Shown here: piece after piece, positions 22,175 to 32,668 of the stretch
How positions within the stretch are numbered: position 1 is the stretch's first letter
Layout of the letters: each line of letters begins with the position of its first letter
Source: Cristatella mucedo
Taxonomy: Eukaryota; Bryozoa; Phylactolaemata; Cristatellidae
Length of the DNA: 64,000 bases
Direction of reading: 5' to 3'
NCBI GenBank assembly: GCA_009760855.2
Contig: WPIO01000030.1
Span: forward strand, 2,814,001-2,878,000
Made by a program: the position numbers and the translations under genes
Notes under the pieces: model-generated
What the model saw: only the letters and a program-made list of their open reading frames with translations
What the model was told of the DNA's origin: nothing
Databases searched by the model: none

Positions 22175-22937
22175 TAGAGGTACCTCGGCTTATGAGTTTA
22201 ATTCATTCCGTGCTGGGGTTCGTAACTCAAATTACTCGTATGTTAAATCAATTTTCTCTATTGAAATAAATTGAAAATCCATTAATCCATTTCGGATCCC
22301 CAAAAAACACTGCGATTTTTTGTCACATGATTTTAAATTAAAAAATTTACTTATAAACGAATATTGTTTTAAAAACAATACAGTAGAATGTCTTGCAATA
22401 AATGGAATTATTTATCCTAATATACAGGAGTAACTTGGAGATCCAAAGACTTGAAGATGCTAATAGAGTTAGAGAAGAAAGGCTGAAATGATAATCTGTA
22501 TATTTTTTTACCGGTTTTTGCTCTTTTGGCCGGGCTTTTCTCGCTTTCAGTTTATTGGTTGGGCCGTTAGGCTGACATGCCAATTGTGTGATTAACTGTC
22601 AAACAATAATATTGCATAAATAGAGTACTGCACGTACATAGTGATCTTGTGCGTCCGAGCACTGCGATTGCTCGCTCGAGTGTGTCTGGGAGCGAGCCAA
22701 CAGGCCTTCGCGTGGCGTCACACCTGGGTCGTAGGGCAGTGTCTTGCACCGGAGCGTCATTCGCTGCCCTATCCTTATTGGCCAGAGTAACCACACATAG
22801 TGTGACGTTCGCTGTGGCAACTAGCGGGGAGTATCTGATGCTGGCTTGCAACACGAATTTTAGCTCGCAACTTTAAGCAAAAAATCGGCCAAGGGACAGC
22901 TCTTATCTTGGCACACTCGTATATCGAGGGACCTCTG
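22175..22937. mobile_element. Mariner-type non-autonomous DNA transposon
   Basis: Left end TAGAGGTACCTCGGCTTATG and reverse-complemented right end CAGAGGTCCCTCGATATACG are inverted copies of each other, flanked on both sides by TA (22173-22174 and 22938-22939), the target duplication of Tc1/mariner elements. Similarity continues further in: GTTCGTAACTCAAATTACTC on the left versus TTGCGAGCTAAAATTCGTG on the inverted right end. The 763-bp body has no transposase frame. Ends of the GGTACCTCG..TTACGA type are common among mariner-like MITEs; that family link is from memory. Confidence 0.6.
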
Positions 22938-22939
22938 TA

Positions 22940-24470
22940 TATTGAGGAACTGAGGGCACGAGGATTTTGAAACTGGTGTAGCAGTTCAGCCAGGTGTGGA
23001 AGAGTAATGCAGTGGTGGACCTTATGCGTTGGAGTAAGAACTTAGGTAAATACTTAAGAGCCCATGTACCACTGTACCTGTATATACTGTGCTTGTGTTT
23101 GCTTTCTTCTGCCACTCAAAAATTCCACACAGACTAAGTGTATGCTGTGAAGCTTTCCCTAATATGCCACTACATATATGGATTTCGTTTTGAATACGGT
23201 TGCCAATTAGCCTAGAAGTGGCAGCACAGGACATTGAGACTGGATATTTCAGAATAGGCATCATAAGGAATAATTTCCTTTTGCAGGAAGAATGGAAGTT
23301 GATTCCACAGTCAAGGAACTGTAGAGCGATATATTTTGTAGCCCACTATCTTTAAGTGGAAGACCGGTGCATTTAATAGGGCTTTATTTGGACTTTGTCG
23401 TTACGGTTGAGGGGAAAGCCCTGTGTGTGCCGTCGGCTACTCGGCCTGCTGTCAGGCAGTCCTTGCGAGTGATGGTGTTGTCCTCTTTGTGATCCTGTGT
23501 GCTGCCTGCCACTCCTTCACTAGTGCCGTTAAGAAAACAACTAGGCTGTCCAAATCATTATTGTCTCCTCAGATTATTGATATCATCTTTAGGCTGGTAC
23601 TTTTTTCTCCTGATGGTATTTCGGGCTCGGGATCGATATTTGCTGCTCCGATGTTATTCTTGGACCTGCAGTCAGGCCTTCCTTCCCTGAGGCTATGCTT
23701 CCACCTGCTCGCACAAATGCCGGTAGGGCTACAGTCCAGCTTGGAGGCCGTCCTGCTGCTCGGTGGTTCTTCCACATGCTGCCAATCATCGACGGCATCT
23801 GGAAGTTGCCAATGATGCCGCCTGCTATGATGGCAAGAAATTGTCAATCATTGATAGTGGCTTCCAATTAGCAGGCCGGCAATTGGCTTACGACGAGGCA
23901 GACGATGGCTCAGTCGTCAAAGCTGCAACTGCCGCCATCTGGCTTTCTATAGTAGGCAGCCCATAAGCTAGCAGATTGGTCTCTAGTGCCATTGGACGCC
24001 TGGCCAGAGCAGAAGTAGTTATGTGTGGCTTATCTCCACTCATTAAAGCAAGAACGTCCTTCACCCGCAAGATGGGGCACTTGCGTCACGTGGCAAGATG
24101 GCACACTTACGTAAAGTGACATGATGGCACAGCGTTATCTACCGTGACGGAACTACCATGACTCAGCGAAGTTAATAGGCAGAGAGCTGCTCGTTGTTGC
24201 CTGGAAGCCAGCATAGACCCTCCTGTTTTCGATGACTGGAGCATCGAAGTTTCCATGGCAGTTCAGCACCTGCTGCATGTGATTGTCGTACCATTCTGCT
24301 GTGCACACGGCCGGCACCGTGGCATCACTGCACTCGAGTACTCTATGTTCCGTGAGCATTTTAAGTCTGGTCGGAGCTCACCTAGACATTTTTACTCGGC
24401 ATCGGGCACTCGGGCGACGGCCCCGGGAGTGCTGGTGTTAGCTACTACAGATATAAATAAATAAAATAAA
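22940..24470. other. Anonymous, short overlapping open frames
   Basis: Open frames of 130 codons (+, 23423-23815) and 92 codons (-, 23847-23569) overlap, so at most one could be real. Neither shows a recognisable domain. A GTTATCTACCGTGACGG segment and surrounding CACGTGGCAAGATGGCACA repeats near 24080-24130 are short local duplications. Confidence 0.3.
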
Positions 24471-24473
24471 ATC

Positions 24474-24647
24474 AATCATAGCTGATTTAACAGCCTCTTT
24501 TTGCATAGCGACAGAAGAGCCTTTACGGTTATCACCACCGCTGGCAGTGGCGATAAAGGATCGCCCATCGCAGGAATCGAACTCACGACTTAGGTCGTGA
24601 AAGCAACCGCCTTACCTAGTGAGCCATCACGGCTCATATGCCGCGTA
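24474..24647 (-). mobile_element. SINE-B copy, near full length (reference copy)
   Basis: On the minus strand: A box TGGCTCACTAGGTAAGG, arms CACGAC/GTCGTG, B box GAGTTCGATTCCTGC, body CGCCACTGCCAGCGGTGGTG, AAAGGCTCTTCTGTCGC, and end AAGAGGCTGTTAAATCAGC. The A and B boxes fit an internal pol III promoter, so the family is tRNA-derived. Confidence 0.85.
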
Positions 24648-24861
24648 GTACGGCAAGGTAGCTATGACACCAGTATTGCTGACAGCATGCGTATTGCCCT
24701 TGGGTTATGGTGTGACGACACTGGCCAGCGAATCGCGCCGGAAAGGTCTGGCAGATTCCGAGGCAGGACAAGATTCTCATAGAGGCCATAATTCCTCGCT
24801 TCAATGGTCGCATGACAAGATGCTCCTCAGACTTCTGCAAACTAATGAATGATATAAATGA

Positions 24862-25335
24862 TAATAATAATACACCTGATAAAGCGCCCTCAGAGAACTC
24901 AATCTCTTTCTAGGCGCTTTACATTTCCTGCAAACGAACACGATCGAATGGTGAGTGGTATCATGCATGATAAACAACAAGAATAGCATAGTTAGGGGTG
25001 ACATGTACAGGGTTAGCATGCAAGTGTGGTTAGTGGCAGCGTGCAACAATGTCCGCACGCATAAGCACATAAAAGACGAATCACAGGGACCCTCTAAATG
25101 CTGTCACAAATATTTGCGTTTTTAATTTCTTTTTAAATGTGGTCAAGTCCAGGGATGCCGTGACCGAAGTCAGAGTAAGTTCCAGGCTTTAGGAGCATAC
25201 GAACTAAAGGCACGGTCTCCACAGGATTTGAGGTTTTTACGAGGTACAGATAAACAGTTAAACTCAGAAAAGCAGTTGGTACGATGCTTAGCCTTTTGGG
25301 GTAGTAGATCTCATTCGTTGGCTGGAGCCAAAGAG
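24862..25335 (-). mobile_element. LINE family 1, 3' UTR and ORF2 end
   Basis: Minus-strand tail with (ATT)n, stem-loop, 3' UTR and the start of the ORF2 C-terminus (GCATACGAACTAAAGGCACG, CCACAGGATTTGAGG). Uninterrupted, and useful as a reference for the nested copy at 19693-20165. Confidence 0.85.
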
Positions 25336-25385
25336 ATTAGGTTCTCTGTGGGTGCTTTATCAAGTGTGTTACTACTTTTTTGTTA
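25336..25385 (+). mobile_element. LINE family 1 tail fragment
   Basis: AGGTTCTCTGTGGGTGCTTTATCAAGTGTG with a T-rich end, abutting the preceding minus-strand copy. Confidence 0.6.
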
Positions 25386-25388
25386 TTA

Positions 25389-25540
25389 TGCCGAGCTGGT
25401 TTGGTCCAGCGGTTAAGGTGCTTGCCACGACCAAGGTCTGGTTGAGGTCGTGGGCTCGAGCCCGAGGCATACATGAGGCGCCTGAATAAAGATTAAGTTC
25501 TCTTGTGGCGCTATACAAATGAGTTACATTTTGTATTATT
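25389..25540 (+). mobile_element. SINE-A copy, well preserved
   Basis: A box CTGGTTTGGTCCAGCGGTTAAGG, B box GGGCTCGAGCCC, then GAGGCGCCTGAATAAAGATT and GTGGCGCTATACAAATGAG. Very close to the 12134 copy. Confidence 0.88.
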
Positions 25541-25893
25541 AAAGTATGAAGAACCTGTAATGTGAGTGGTTGCTCTTTGCTCGAGCCCAGATAGGCGATC
25601 ACGACTACAGGATAAGGCTGCATGGTCTCCGAAGGGATAGCGATAAGTCATAAACGGCCCCTTGTGACCTGGCAGCACTATTAATGAATGGCTTTGCAGA
25701 CCCTATTCAAAGGATTACCAAGTGCCTTACACCCTTGGGGACCTAATGGCTTATAACTTTCCGGCCATTGGAAGTTCGGCTGAACTGGCTTCAAAACTGG
25801 TTCTGCTTTTAATGCATAGGCAACTGCTCTGACATCGTTGATAACGCAGCCTCGAGGTGTGGCAAACTATTTGCCAGATTGATAGGTTCGCTT
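25541..25893. other. Anonymous sequence
   Basis: No feature recognised between two SINE-A copies. Confidence 0.4.
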
Positions 25894-26036
25894 TCCTGTT
25901 TGGCCCAGTGGTTAAGGTGGTGGCCTATCTACGGTTTGGCCTAGGTAACGTGGGGTCGAGAGCCGAGGCATACGTGAAGCGCCTGAATGGGGAAGTTCTC
26001 TTAGGACACTATACAATGAATTATATTATTTATTAT
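25894..26036 (+). mobile_element. SINE-A copy
   Basis: A box TGTTTGGCCCAGTGGTTAAGG, decayed B box GGGGTCGAGAGCC, then ACGTGAAGCGCCTGAATGGG and ACACTATACAATGAATTATA. Small deletions in the middle. Confidence 0.75.
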
Positions 26037-26380
26037 GTGACTCTCTCCAAGCAGGAGAAGGCTCCGAGCTTAAACCTCTGCACCAAAACTGAAGTGATCT
26101 TTGCCAGGTTAACTAAATCTTCCGACTTCCTCTGATCTAATGGGAGCCGGATAAGCAGGTTTATTCGACTGGGAAGCCGATAAGAGCCACCATAACACAG
26201 ATACATTGCTGATGACCGGCTGATGTCGACCATGACAGCAAGGAAATGTAAATGACGCGAACTATATTCGACAGCCTATTGATGCATGTCGGGTCGTCCT
26301 GATCTCCAGAGTCTTAGCCCAGGTATAAGGATCTCAAACTTCACGACCCTGGCTGTAGGCGTTTGTTTAATTTAGTGCCC
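26037..26380. other. Anonymous sequence
   Basis: No feature recognised. Confidence 0.4.
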
Positions 26381-26382
26381 AG

Positions 26383-26600
26383 TGCGAGCAGTGGTGATTG
26401 TCTTTAAGGGTCTTCTGCCAATATGTGAAAGAGTCTGTCGAATCAGATAGCCTTTGCTTGGCCCCGGGTCGTAGCCTAAGAGTGAGGTGTTCGAACTTCA
26501 CAGCCCATGTCATTGTTTCGATTCCTGGAGCAGGTAGATCTGTATTGCCCACTGCAAGCGGGCTGTGAAAAGTTGCTGCGAATCATCTGCCCACTACTTA
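26383..26600 (+). mobile_element. SINE-B remnants, two partial copies
   Basis: 26383-26455 carries the SINE-B body (GCGAGCAGTGGTGATTGTC, GGGTCTTCTGCC, ATCAGATAG). 26480-26600 carries a B-box-like TGTTTCGATTCCTGGAGCAG followed by GCCCACTGCAAGCGGG. Both are diverged. Confidence 0.5.
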
Positions 26601-27225
26601 AATGAACCCGGAGAGTTTTCTGATTGAGGCTTCAGCCAATCTGGGACTTTTACAGCCATCGTCCTTGTGTGCACGTGCATGGTGAAGCTTCCTACTCAAC
26701 TTTCCGGGCGTTAGAGACTCCCAGGTTTTTGACAACAAATATAGGTTTATTCGGTGCCTGAACTTTGACTGGTTGTGCTTGAGGTGCCGGATAGGGATAG
26801 GATAGCATTATTTTTCAGCGAATGTATAATTGACTGACTGAAGCACATTGGGCTGTTAGTCTCTGCTGGTTCACCTTCAGCTTCAGCCGTTTCACCGTCA
26901 AATTTCTTTAGTCAGAGTTTCTTTCCACGACAAAAGACTATCATTCGATCAAATTAGGCTATTCCTTGCAAAAATCAATTTTTACAATGCGTGAAACCTT
27001 TCAGTGAGCTTGGAGCTTAGCATTTGTCCCCGACCATGCAGGTCAGACTATAGGGCCGACCTGATCTCGTGCCTTAAAGGAATGAAGATTATTTTTCTGT
27101 TGCGGTCTAGCAGTTGTCGTTCATATTATATTTTCAGCATGTCGGTTTCAGACCTTGGTGCTCTCGCCGGGCTTACCTTTTGTAGTCCGATTCTTTTGAT
27201 CTCTTGAGAAGGCACTAACTAGTGA
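26601..27225. other. Anonymous sequence
   Basis: Possibly the worn 3' part of the neighbouring Gypsy remnant, but no motif was read here. Confidence 0.3.
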
Positions 27226-28130
27226 CTGGTCTTCGAAGTGCGTCCAGCATTATCCTGCCGGGTCGTCGGTTTTCGTACTGCTCAGTCATGCACGAATACC
27301 AGTTCGACTCGTGATTTTTGAGTGTTCGCATGCACAGACAGGTTGTATGAAAGTATATTTAGAGCGCGAAAAATATTCCTGACATCTAATCGCCTCGATA
27401 TGCAGACGGCTGAAAAATCGCTCGTTGATCTGCTGCATCTTTCCACAGCACCGTTACTGGTTGGGTAGAAAAGGCTAATGCGAATCTAATTGTTGTGTAG
27501 TTGAGACTTGTTTCTGGTACAAGGCGAGACTATAACTCAGCACCTCGGTCGCGGCACAAGCTAAACGATAACCAGTAGACAAATACTTAATGGCCGAAGA
27601 AAGCACAAGGAACCTACTTCTCGTTGCTTGTGCAGCCCTGGAACTAAAATGACGTATTCTGAGATGCAGTTTTTTGACACATCTAATAATTATTGCTTAC
27701 TGATGTAAAATTGCCGCTTTCCTTTAAAATCGATCTGAATACATTTGAGCAGCTTATCTTGGTTGGCATTTTCCCAAATGGAGCCCTCGCCTTATTCGCT
27801 TGTTTACGTTGATCCTTACACCAGGCACGATGAATACTAGTCCTCGACATCGTGCCGCATCGTGAACAAGAAGAAACGCTCCCAAGAGTCTCACTGACGC
27901 CACGGTGCTCTATAGCCAGGTATGACCACCAATTGCAGACTTGGCTCTGGCTAAAACTGGCCACAGTAATCGATTAGTATTTGCTTCACCTTTGGGAATG
28001 ATAAACCGCAATCTTTTCACCCCTTCGACTCTTTCATCTGACTGCGAATGACAGCCAAAAGTGCACAGCCGGTACAAAATTCCTGTACAAGATGATATGT
28101 TTTCGAAACTAGGCTTGCTGAGCATCATCT
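27226..28130 (-). pseudogene. Ty3/Gypsy integrase remnant
   Basis: Broken pol sequence read on the minus strand in several frames. In order: GVKRLRFIIPKGEA near 28020-27980, as found just before Gypsy integrase zinc fingers; HRGVSETL near 27907 and a CSRC..WCK region; ARAPFGKMPT near 27790-27761, the linker before the catalytic core; then PTSNGAVERC near 27469-27440, matching the P.SNG..ER block that holds the catalytic Glu. A YNLSVHANT-like segment follows near 27350-27323. Stops and frame changes make it non-functional. Integrase would insert the element's cDNA into host DNA. The LTR-like end at 29704-29996 lies upstream in the same orientation. Confidence 0.7.
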
Positions 28131-29410
28131 CCGATGTCTTGTTTCTCTCAGCTTCATCGAGGTCTTAAAGGCCGCGTCGGGGCTCTGCCCACTAACATCT
28201 GGCATGCAGTGCCATCAGTGCAGGCTGGTCACCCAGGATGGCTGCCGTAACTTAGAATATTCTAACATGCACTGAGAGCATGACTACTTTGCTTAGAAAA
28301 TCGAGCAAAATGGTGTACTTCAAAAAATGAGCTCTCTCTTACCGTTCATTTCAGTGCGCCGCACAGGCATCAGCTTTTGAAATCTTATCATTCAGAATGG
28401 TAGCCCGAAACGATCACCTGTAGCTAACCATTGCCATTTTAACTGCACTGACTTTTAAATTGACGCCGGCTACAACGTATCGACTGCAAACTAGGACCAT
28501 GTTTGGAGAGCTAACACAAAAGCCGGAAGCCTTCGAAGAATATGCAGCGTAAATTTAGCCTCTTTCCATATAGGGACAGTTTCTCTAAGTGCATCGCCAA
28601 GTCCGAGCTTCCAAAAATCGCTGGTAGTGCTCTACGTGTTCCGAATAGACCGTCGCCTTTATATTTCCTGATACAAGAATAGGGACCTGCTGATGGCACT
28701 TGCTTAGACATGCAACTGACCAAGCTTAAGGTTATGACAATTGGGTGTCTGGCAGTCACTCGATGTGGCAGCTCTGAGCCGAGAGCCGAAGTGCCCCAAG
28801 TGAAGTACCACAAAGTAAAAGTGTCGCTAAGTACTTGTGATATAGGTTTTCAGTAGAGCCGGAAGGCTCGTCAGATTCCATTGGCCCTTGTTGGCCAGCC
28901 CCTCTCAGATTACCTCGAACGTGTACTCGGGCGGCCCTCAGCCAGTGAACTGGGCCCTCATAGGTGTGATACCTGCCAGCTGCACTAAAGTCTCATTGTC
29001 GGGTGTAAGTGCCTCCCTAAGAGGACTTGTGACCCTCCTACTATGTGATTCGCAACCCCCAAACAGATATTTAAAAAATTATTTTCGAAGAGCCGATGGA
29101 CAAATTACAGTGCAAATTGGCGAAAGCAACAAAGGCAACATTAAATTTTATTTGATGCAATAGTGGCTGTGATGTAGACCGGCTAGCGAGACCTTCAATA
29201 GCGGAAGTCGGTGTGTGTGGCTGATTCACGGAAACAGGTTATTCTAGAAGAAACAGCTGAGTCAATGCTATCCACCCGAAAGGATGTTCCAAACCCTTTA
29301 AAGACGTAGGACACTTGGATTATCACGAGTTATATCTAAAAGTAATTAAATATATAGTAATTATGAACAGATCAGATGATCAAGTTCTGAACACTCGAGG
29401 ACACGAATAT
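28131..29410 (-). other. Probable worn Gypsy pol region between LTR and integrase
   Basis: Position and orientation suggest leftover RT/RNase H sequence. A 100-codon minus-strand frame (28813-28511) is open but shows no motif I can name, so this is inference from context. Confidence 0.3.
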
Positions 29411-29411
29411 C

Positions 29412-29505
29412 TATAATAATAATAAAAATAATAATTATGCACTTGATAAAGCGCCCTCAGAGAACCCAATCTCTTTCTAGGTGCTTTACATTTGATGCAA
29501 AGCCG
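29412..29505 (-). mobile_element. LINE family 1 tail-only insertion
   Basis: (ATT)-rich end, AAGCGCCCTCAGAGAACC and AATCTCTTTCTAGGTGCTTT on the plus strand: a 90-bp tail without 3' UTR. Confidence 0.8.
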
Positions 29506-29703
29506 ATACTTACCCAAACCACACCAAAGGTGAACCTGACTACTGATACACCAGCAGAGCCCAACACGCATGCCAAATTTAACGCAGATCTGTCAAGTAT
29601 TGGCCTTACGATTTAATTCACACGGCACTAGAAACGTTGTATGAGCTCGAGATCAAATTCGCGATGCGGCAGTGCGAAGAGGAATTAAATTTATTGAAGA
29701 TGC

Positions 29704-29996
29704 TCCCCACAAGCATCTGGTGGGAAAGACGATCGCTGTATTGGAAACGCATGCGACATTCAGGTGACAAACTTGGGCGTGCTTACGTACTCGTGCAGCG
29801 GTCGTAGTGTTCGCTGCTCCGCGGAGCACATGGTGACAAGAGAGGAGAGAGTGGCAGTTTGTGCACAGGCAGACATAGGCAATAAGTTAATTGTATGGCA
29901 AGGATAGGTCACGTGCCAGCATGGAGCTCGCCCGTTGGGCAGGCTGAGCGTCGGCTGAGGGCGGAATCACCTGATGGCCGATGACACGCCCACAAC
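29704..29996 (-). mobile_element. LTR-like segment of a Gypsy element
   Basis: The reverse complement aligns with 499-744. An AATAAA on the minus strand lies just downstream (29695-29690), where an LTR poly(A) signal is expected. Orientation matches the integrase remnant, so this is probably that element's 5' LTR. LTR ends were not found. Confidence 0.5.
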
Positions 29997-30429
29997 GACT
30001 CATGGGGCGGTCCTTCCAGTACACTTCGATGGTTTTCAAAGCGTGGCACTGAATATGACTATGCTCGATCAACTCGGGAGACTACATAAGACATCCAAGC
30101 ACAGTTCAAGGAGCGTATACTCAAAATTTTACGTCGGACTATTTTAGGTTGACCTCATTGATGGCTATTTGCCGAGCTATGACGCCTGCAAGGCGAAAAA
30201 AGGTAGATACAGGCAAGTTAAATAAGCACGCCAGCGCTATGTACCGCGTAAATTAATCACTATTCAGATATATGCAGACACTCAGGACGTACTCATTCAT
30301 ACAAGACCACTGGGATTCTTCAAGCAACCCCACGAAGACCCTGGAGGTCGGGTTTCGACGTCGGCTGTTGAAGGTTACCCTCAGCCGAACCTCCAGTGGG
30401 CAAGTAATTGCGTAGAAAATTCCCAGCCG
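29997..30429. other. Anonymous sequence
   Basis: May include more of the LTR on the left. No other feature. Confidence 0.35.
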
Positions 30430-30645
30430 AAGTCACTTTGAATCTCCTTGAATACAATAGAACACTAATCACACTTACATGCTAACCCTGTGCATGTCAC
30501 CCCTAACCATGTTATTCATGTTGTCTATGGAGCATATTACTCACCATTCAATCTCGGTTCCCATTGCAGCAAATGTAAAGCGCCTAGAGATCGAATTCTC
30601 TGAGGGCGCTTTATCAAGTGCATTATTATTATTATTATTAATAGA
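30430..30645 (+). mobile_element. LINE family 1, 3' UTR and tail
   Basis: Starts at CACTTTGAATCTCCTTGAATAC, also seen at 51510, and runs through ATGCTAACCCTGTGCATGTC, the stem-loop tail and (ATT)n. It is a useful uninterrupted reference for the site where family 2 entered the copy at 51536. Confidence 0.85.
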
Positions 30646-31017
30646 CCCACCATTGCTAACTGATTTTCATTGAATGAAGCACTAGTTCGATCCAATACAG
30701 GTCAGGGGTGTGAGGTGTCCCCGGGCGCCAACATGGGTGCCTTATAGGGGGGGGGGGGAATCTCCGTAGTTCATCCCCGGGTGCACAATATCCTAGGAAT
30801 GCACCGGTGTGGGGTCACAAGCACCCCACCTTCAGACCAAGAAAAAGATCGCAGGGTCATTGGCCGACCGCGGTAAGTGCACGCCAGCTGTCTTACTTCA
30901 ACAGGCGCGTTATCATAGCGGTGCGGCTGTAAATTGCATGGGAGCTAGCGACAGTGAAGTTATCTAGCAGTTCTATTCGCTTATGGTTGTTCCGACTGGC
31001 AAAGTGGCGTTTCCCAA
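30646..31017. other. Anonymous, with a G homopolymer
   Basis: A G12-like run near 30750 is followed by a CCCCGGGTGCACAATATCC segment. No gene recognised. Confidence 0.35.
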
Positions 31018-31134
31018 GCGCGAAAACATACGTTTGGCAAGTAAATCCACCAGGAAAAGCCAACTCTGCAACAAGCGTGAAAACACACACACACGGCAAG
31101 TAAATTCACCAGGAGAAGCCAACTCAGCAGCAAG
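31018..31134. repeat. Tandem duplication, two units of about 59 bp
   Basis: AAGCG(C/T)GAAAACA...GGCAAGTAAAT(C/T)CACC then AGGA(A/G)AAGCCAACTC occurs from about 31018 and again from about 31074. The second unit runs directly into the LINE copy at 31108. Confidence 0.8.
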
Positions 31135-31690
31135 GCTTGTACGTCGTGAGCGCCGCAGTTACTACATCTCAGCACTCTTGCCGACCTGCGCTGGCTCCAA
31201 GTCAAATAAAGCATCGACGTCTAGGTTTTGTCACTTTAATATAAGATCTCTTCATTCTTTGGCTCCAGTCTACCTATCAGATCTACTACCCCACCAGGCT
31301 AATCATCGTAACACCCACTTTTTGGAATGTCATTGCTTACCTATTCCTGGTACAAATATCAAATCCTCTGGAGATCGTGCCTCTTGTTAGTATGCTTCCA
31401 GATTCTGGAATTCACTCCCGACATGTGTCACGACATCTCCTGACTTGTCCACTTTTAAAAAGAACTTAAAAATGCACATATTTACCACAGCATTTAGTGC
31501 GTCCCCGTGATTCGACCTTTATGTGCTTATGCGTGCTGCCACTAACCATACTTGCATGCTGACTCTGTGTATGTCACCCCTAGCCATGTTATTCTTGTTT
31601 TTTATCGAGTATGCTACCACTAACCATCCGATCGTGCTTCCTTTGCAGCAAATGTAAAGTACATAGAAAGACATTGAGTTCTCTGACATA
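31108..31690 (+). mobile_element. LINE family 1, ORF2 C-terminus and 3' UTR
   Basis: Conceptual translation begins NSAARLVRRERRSYYIS and passes through SLHSLAPVYLSDLLPHQANH with frame breaks. The 3' UTR follows, to AAAGTACATAGAAAGACATT. The (ATT)n end is missing. Confidence 0.85.
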
Positions 31691-32057
31691 TCGGATAGCT
31701 GCCAGATTTCTGTGGAGTTTTAGATTTTTGATGCGGCACTTTGAGTTTACAAGTTTCGTTAAATGGCTGCGGATTTATAGCAGACCTTAAGTTCACAGCC
31801 AGCACAGTGTTTGGAGGAGTAGTGCTCGAGATCCCGAAAGAAAAGATGCTCAAAGAGAAAGTTCTCTCCAGTGGCTACGCATCGAATCGACGCTGGCTTA
31901 ACGCTGCTGAACGGCGTCCTGCAGCAGCTGAAAGAAAAGCACTTTCTAGCTAAACGAAGTGCCGGAGAGACAATAACAAAGCAGAGGCACGACGCGTGAA
32001 GCTGAAGCCGTTCGTCAGTCGCGCTAGCGACGACTTCTCTACTTGACGGGCAAAAAC
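31691..32057. other. Anonymous, 70-codon open frame
   Basis: A plus-strand frame at 31741-31953 has no recognisable domain. It could be 5' sequence of the TLR transcript, but nothing shows this. Confidence 0.3.
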
Positions 32058-32118
32058 GTGTGGCTAGAAAGTGATGAAGTTCTCTGAAAGTGCTATACAA
32101 ATGTATTATTACTATTAC
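32058..32118 (+). mobile_element. LINE/SINE tail remnant
   Basis: GGCTAGAAAGTGATGAAGTT, TGCTATACAAATG and (ATT)-rich end: a short copy of the shared tail. Confidence 0.6.
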
Positions 32119-32668
32119 ACATATAAATGTAAGGGCTAATGTGTGTACGTGATTTAATATTATTACCAGGTTTTACAATCTACCACGATAGTACTGGGCT
32201 ATTAAATGTCGATGACTTGAGTTCAAAAGCATACGTATTATATTAAAGTGCAAGTAAATTAGATGCTATTGTCGGTGCCTCAATGGCGTTTAGCATCTGA
32301 GTAAGCTGCTCAAGAAGCAGTTGGTGCACATAATTTACTCCATGTATTGCCAAGCCTTTATTTAAATTAATGGTATTCGATCGCAACATATTTTTTTTTA
32401 TTAAGATATCCAATTAAAACATTACATTTGCAATAACCAAAAAGTACTAAAACTATTTGGCGTACTCAGTCTATTATCATCCTGGTGTGCTCGAGTATAT
32501 CCGTTTGTAACATGTCGTTTAGTAGTATATCTAATTTAAATTTAGCGTGAGGCTTGACAGCGTGATTACTTATAATTTATTAGTATATTTATCCCCTTAC
32601 CCCTAAATTTCTGGCTGGTCAATCGACAACCAGCAGGACCACTTATACTACTTTTTGAGATTGCTGCG
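32119..32668. promoter_or_regulatory. AT-rich 5' flank of the Toll-like receptor gene
   Basis: A TATA-like TTATAATTTATTAG near 32571 lies about 95 bp before the start codon and could be a core promoter. Alternatively ACCAGCAG/G near 32635 could be a splice acceptor for an upstream noncoding exon. Neither can be chosen from sequence alone. Confidence 0.25.

Noticed and set aside
23423-23847. 130-codon plus frame with overlapping 92-codon minus frame
   Set aside because: Neither shows a domain, start context or splice evidence, and they exclude each other.
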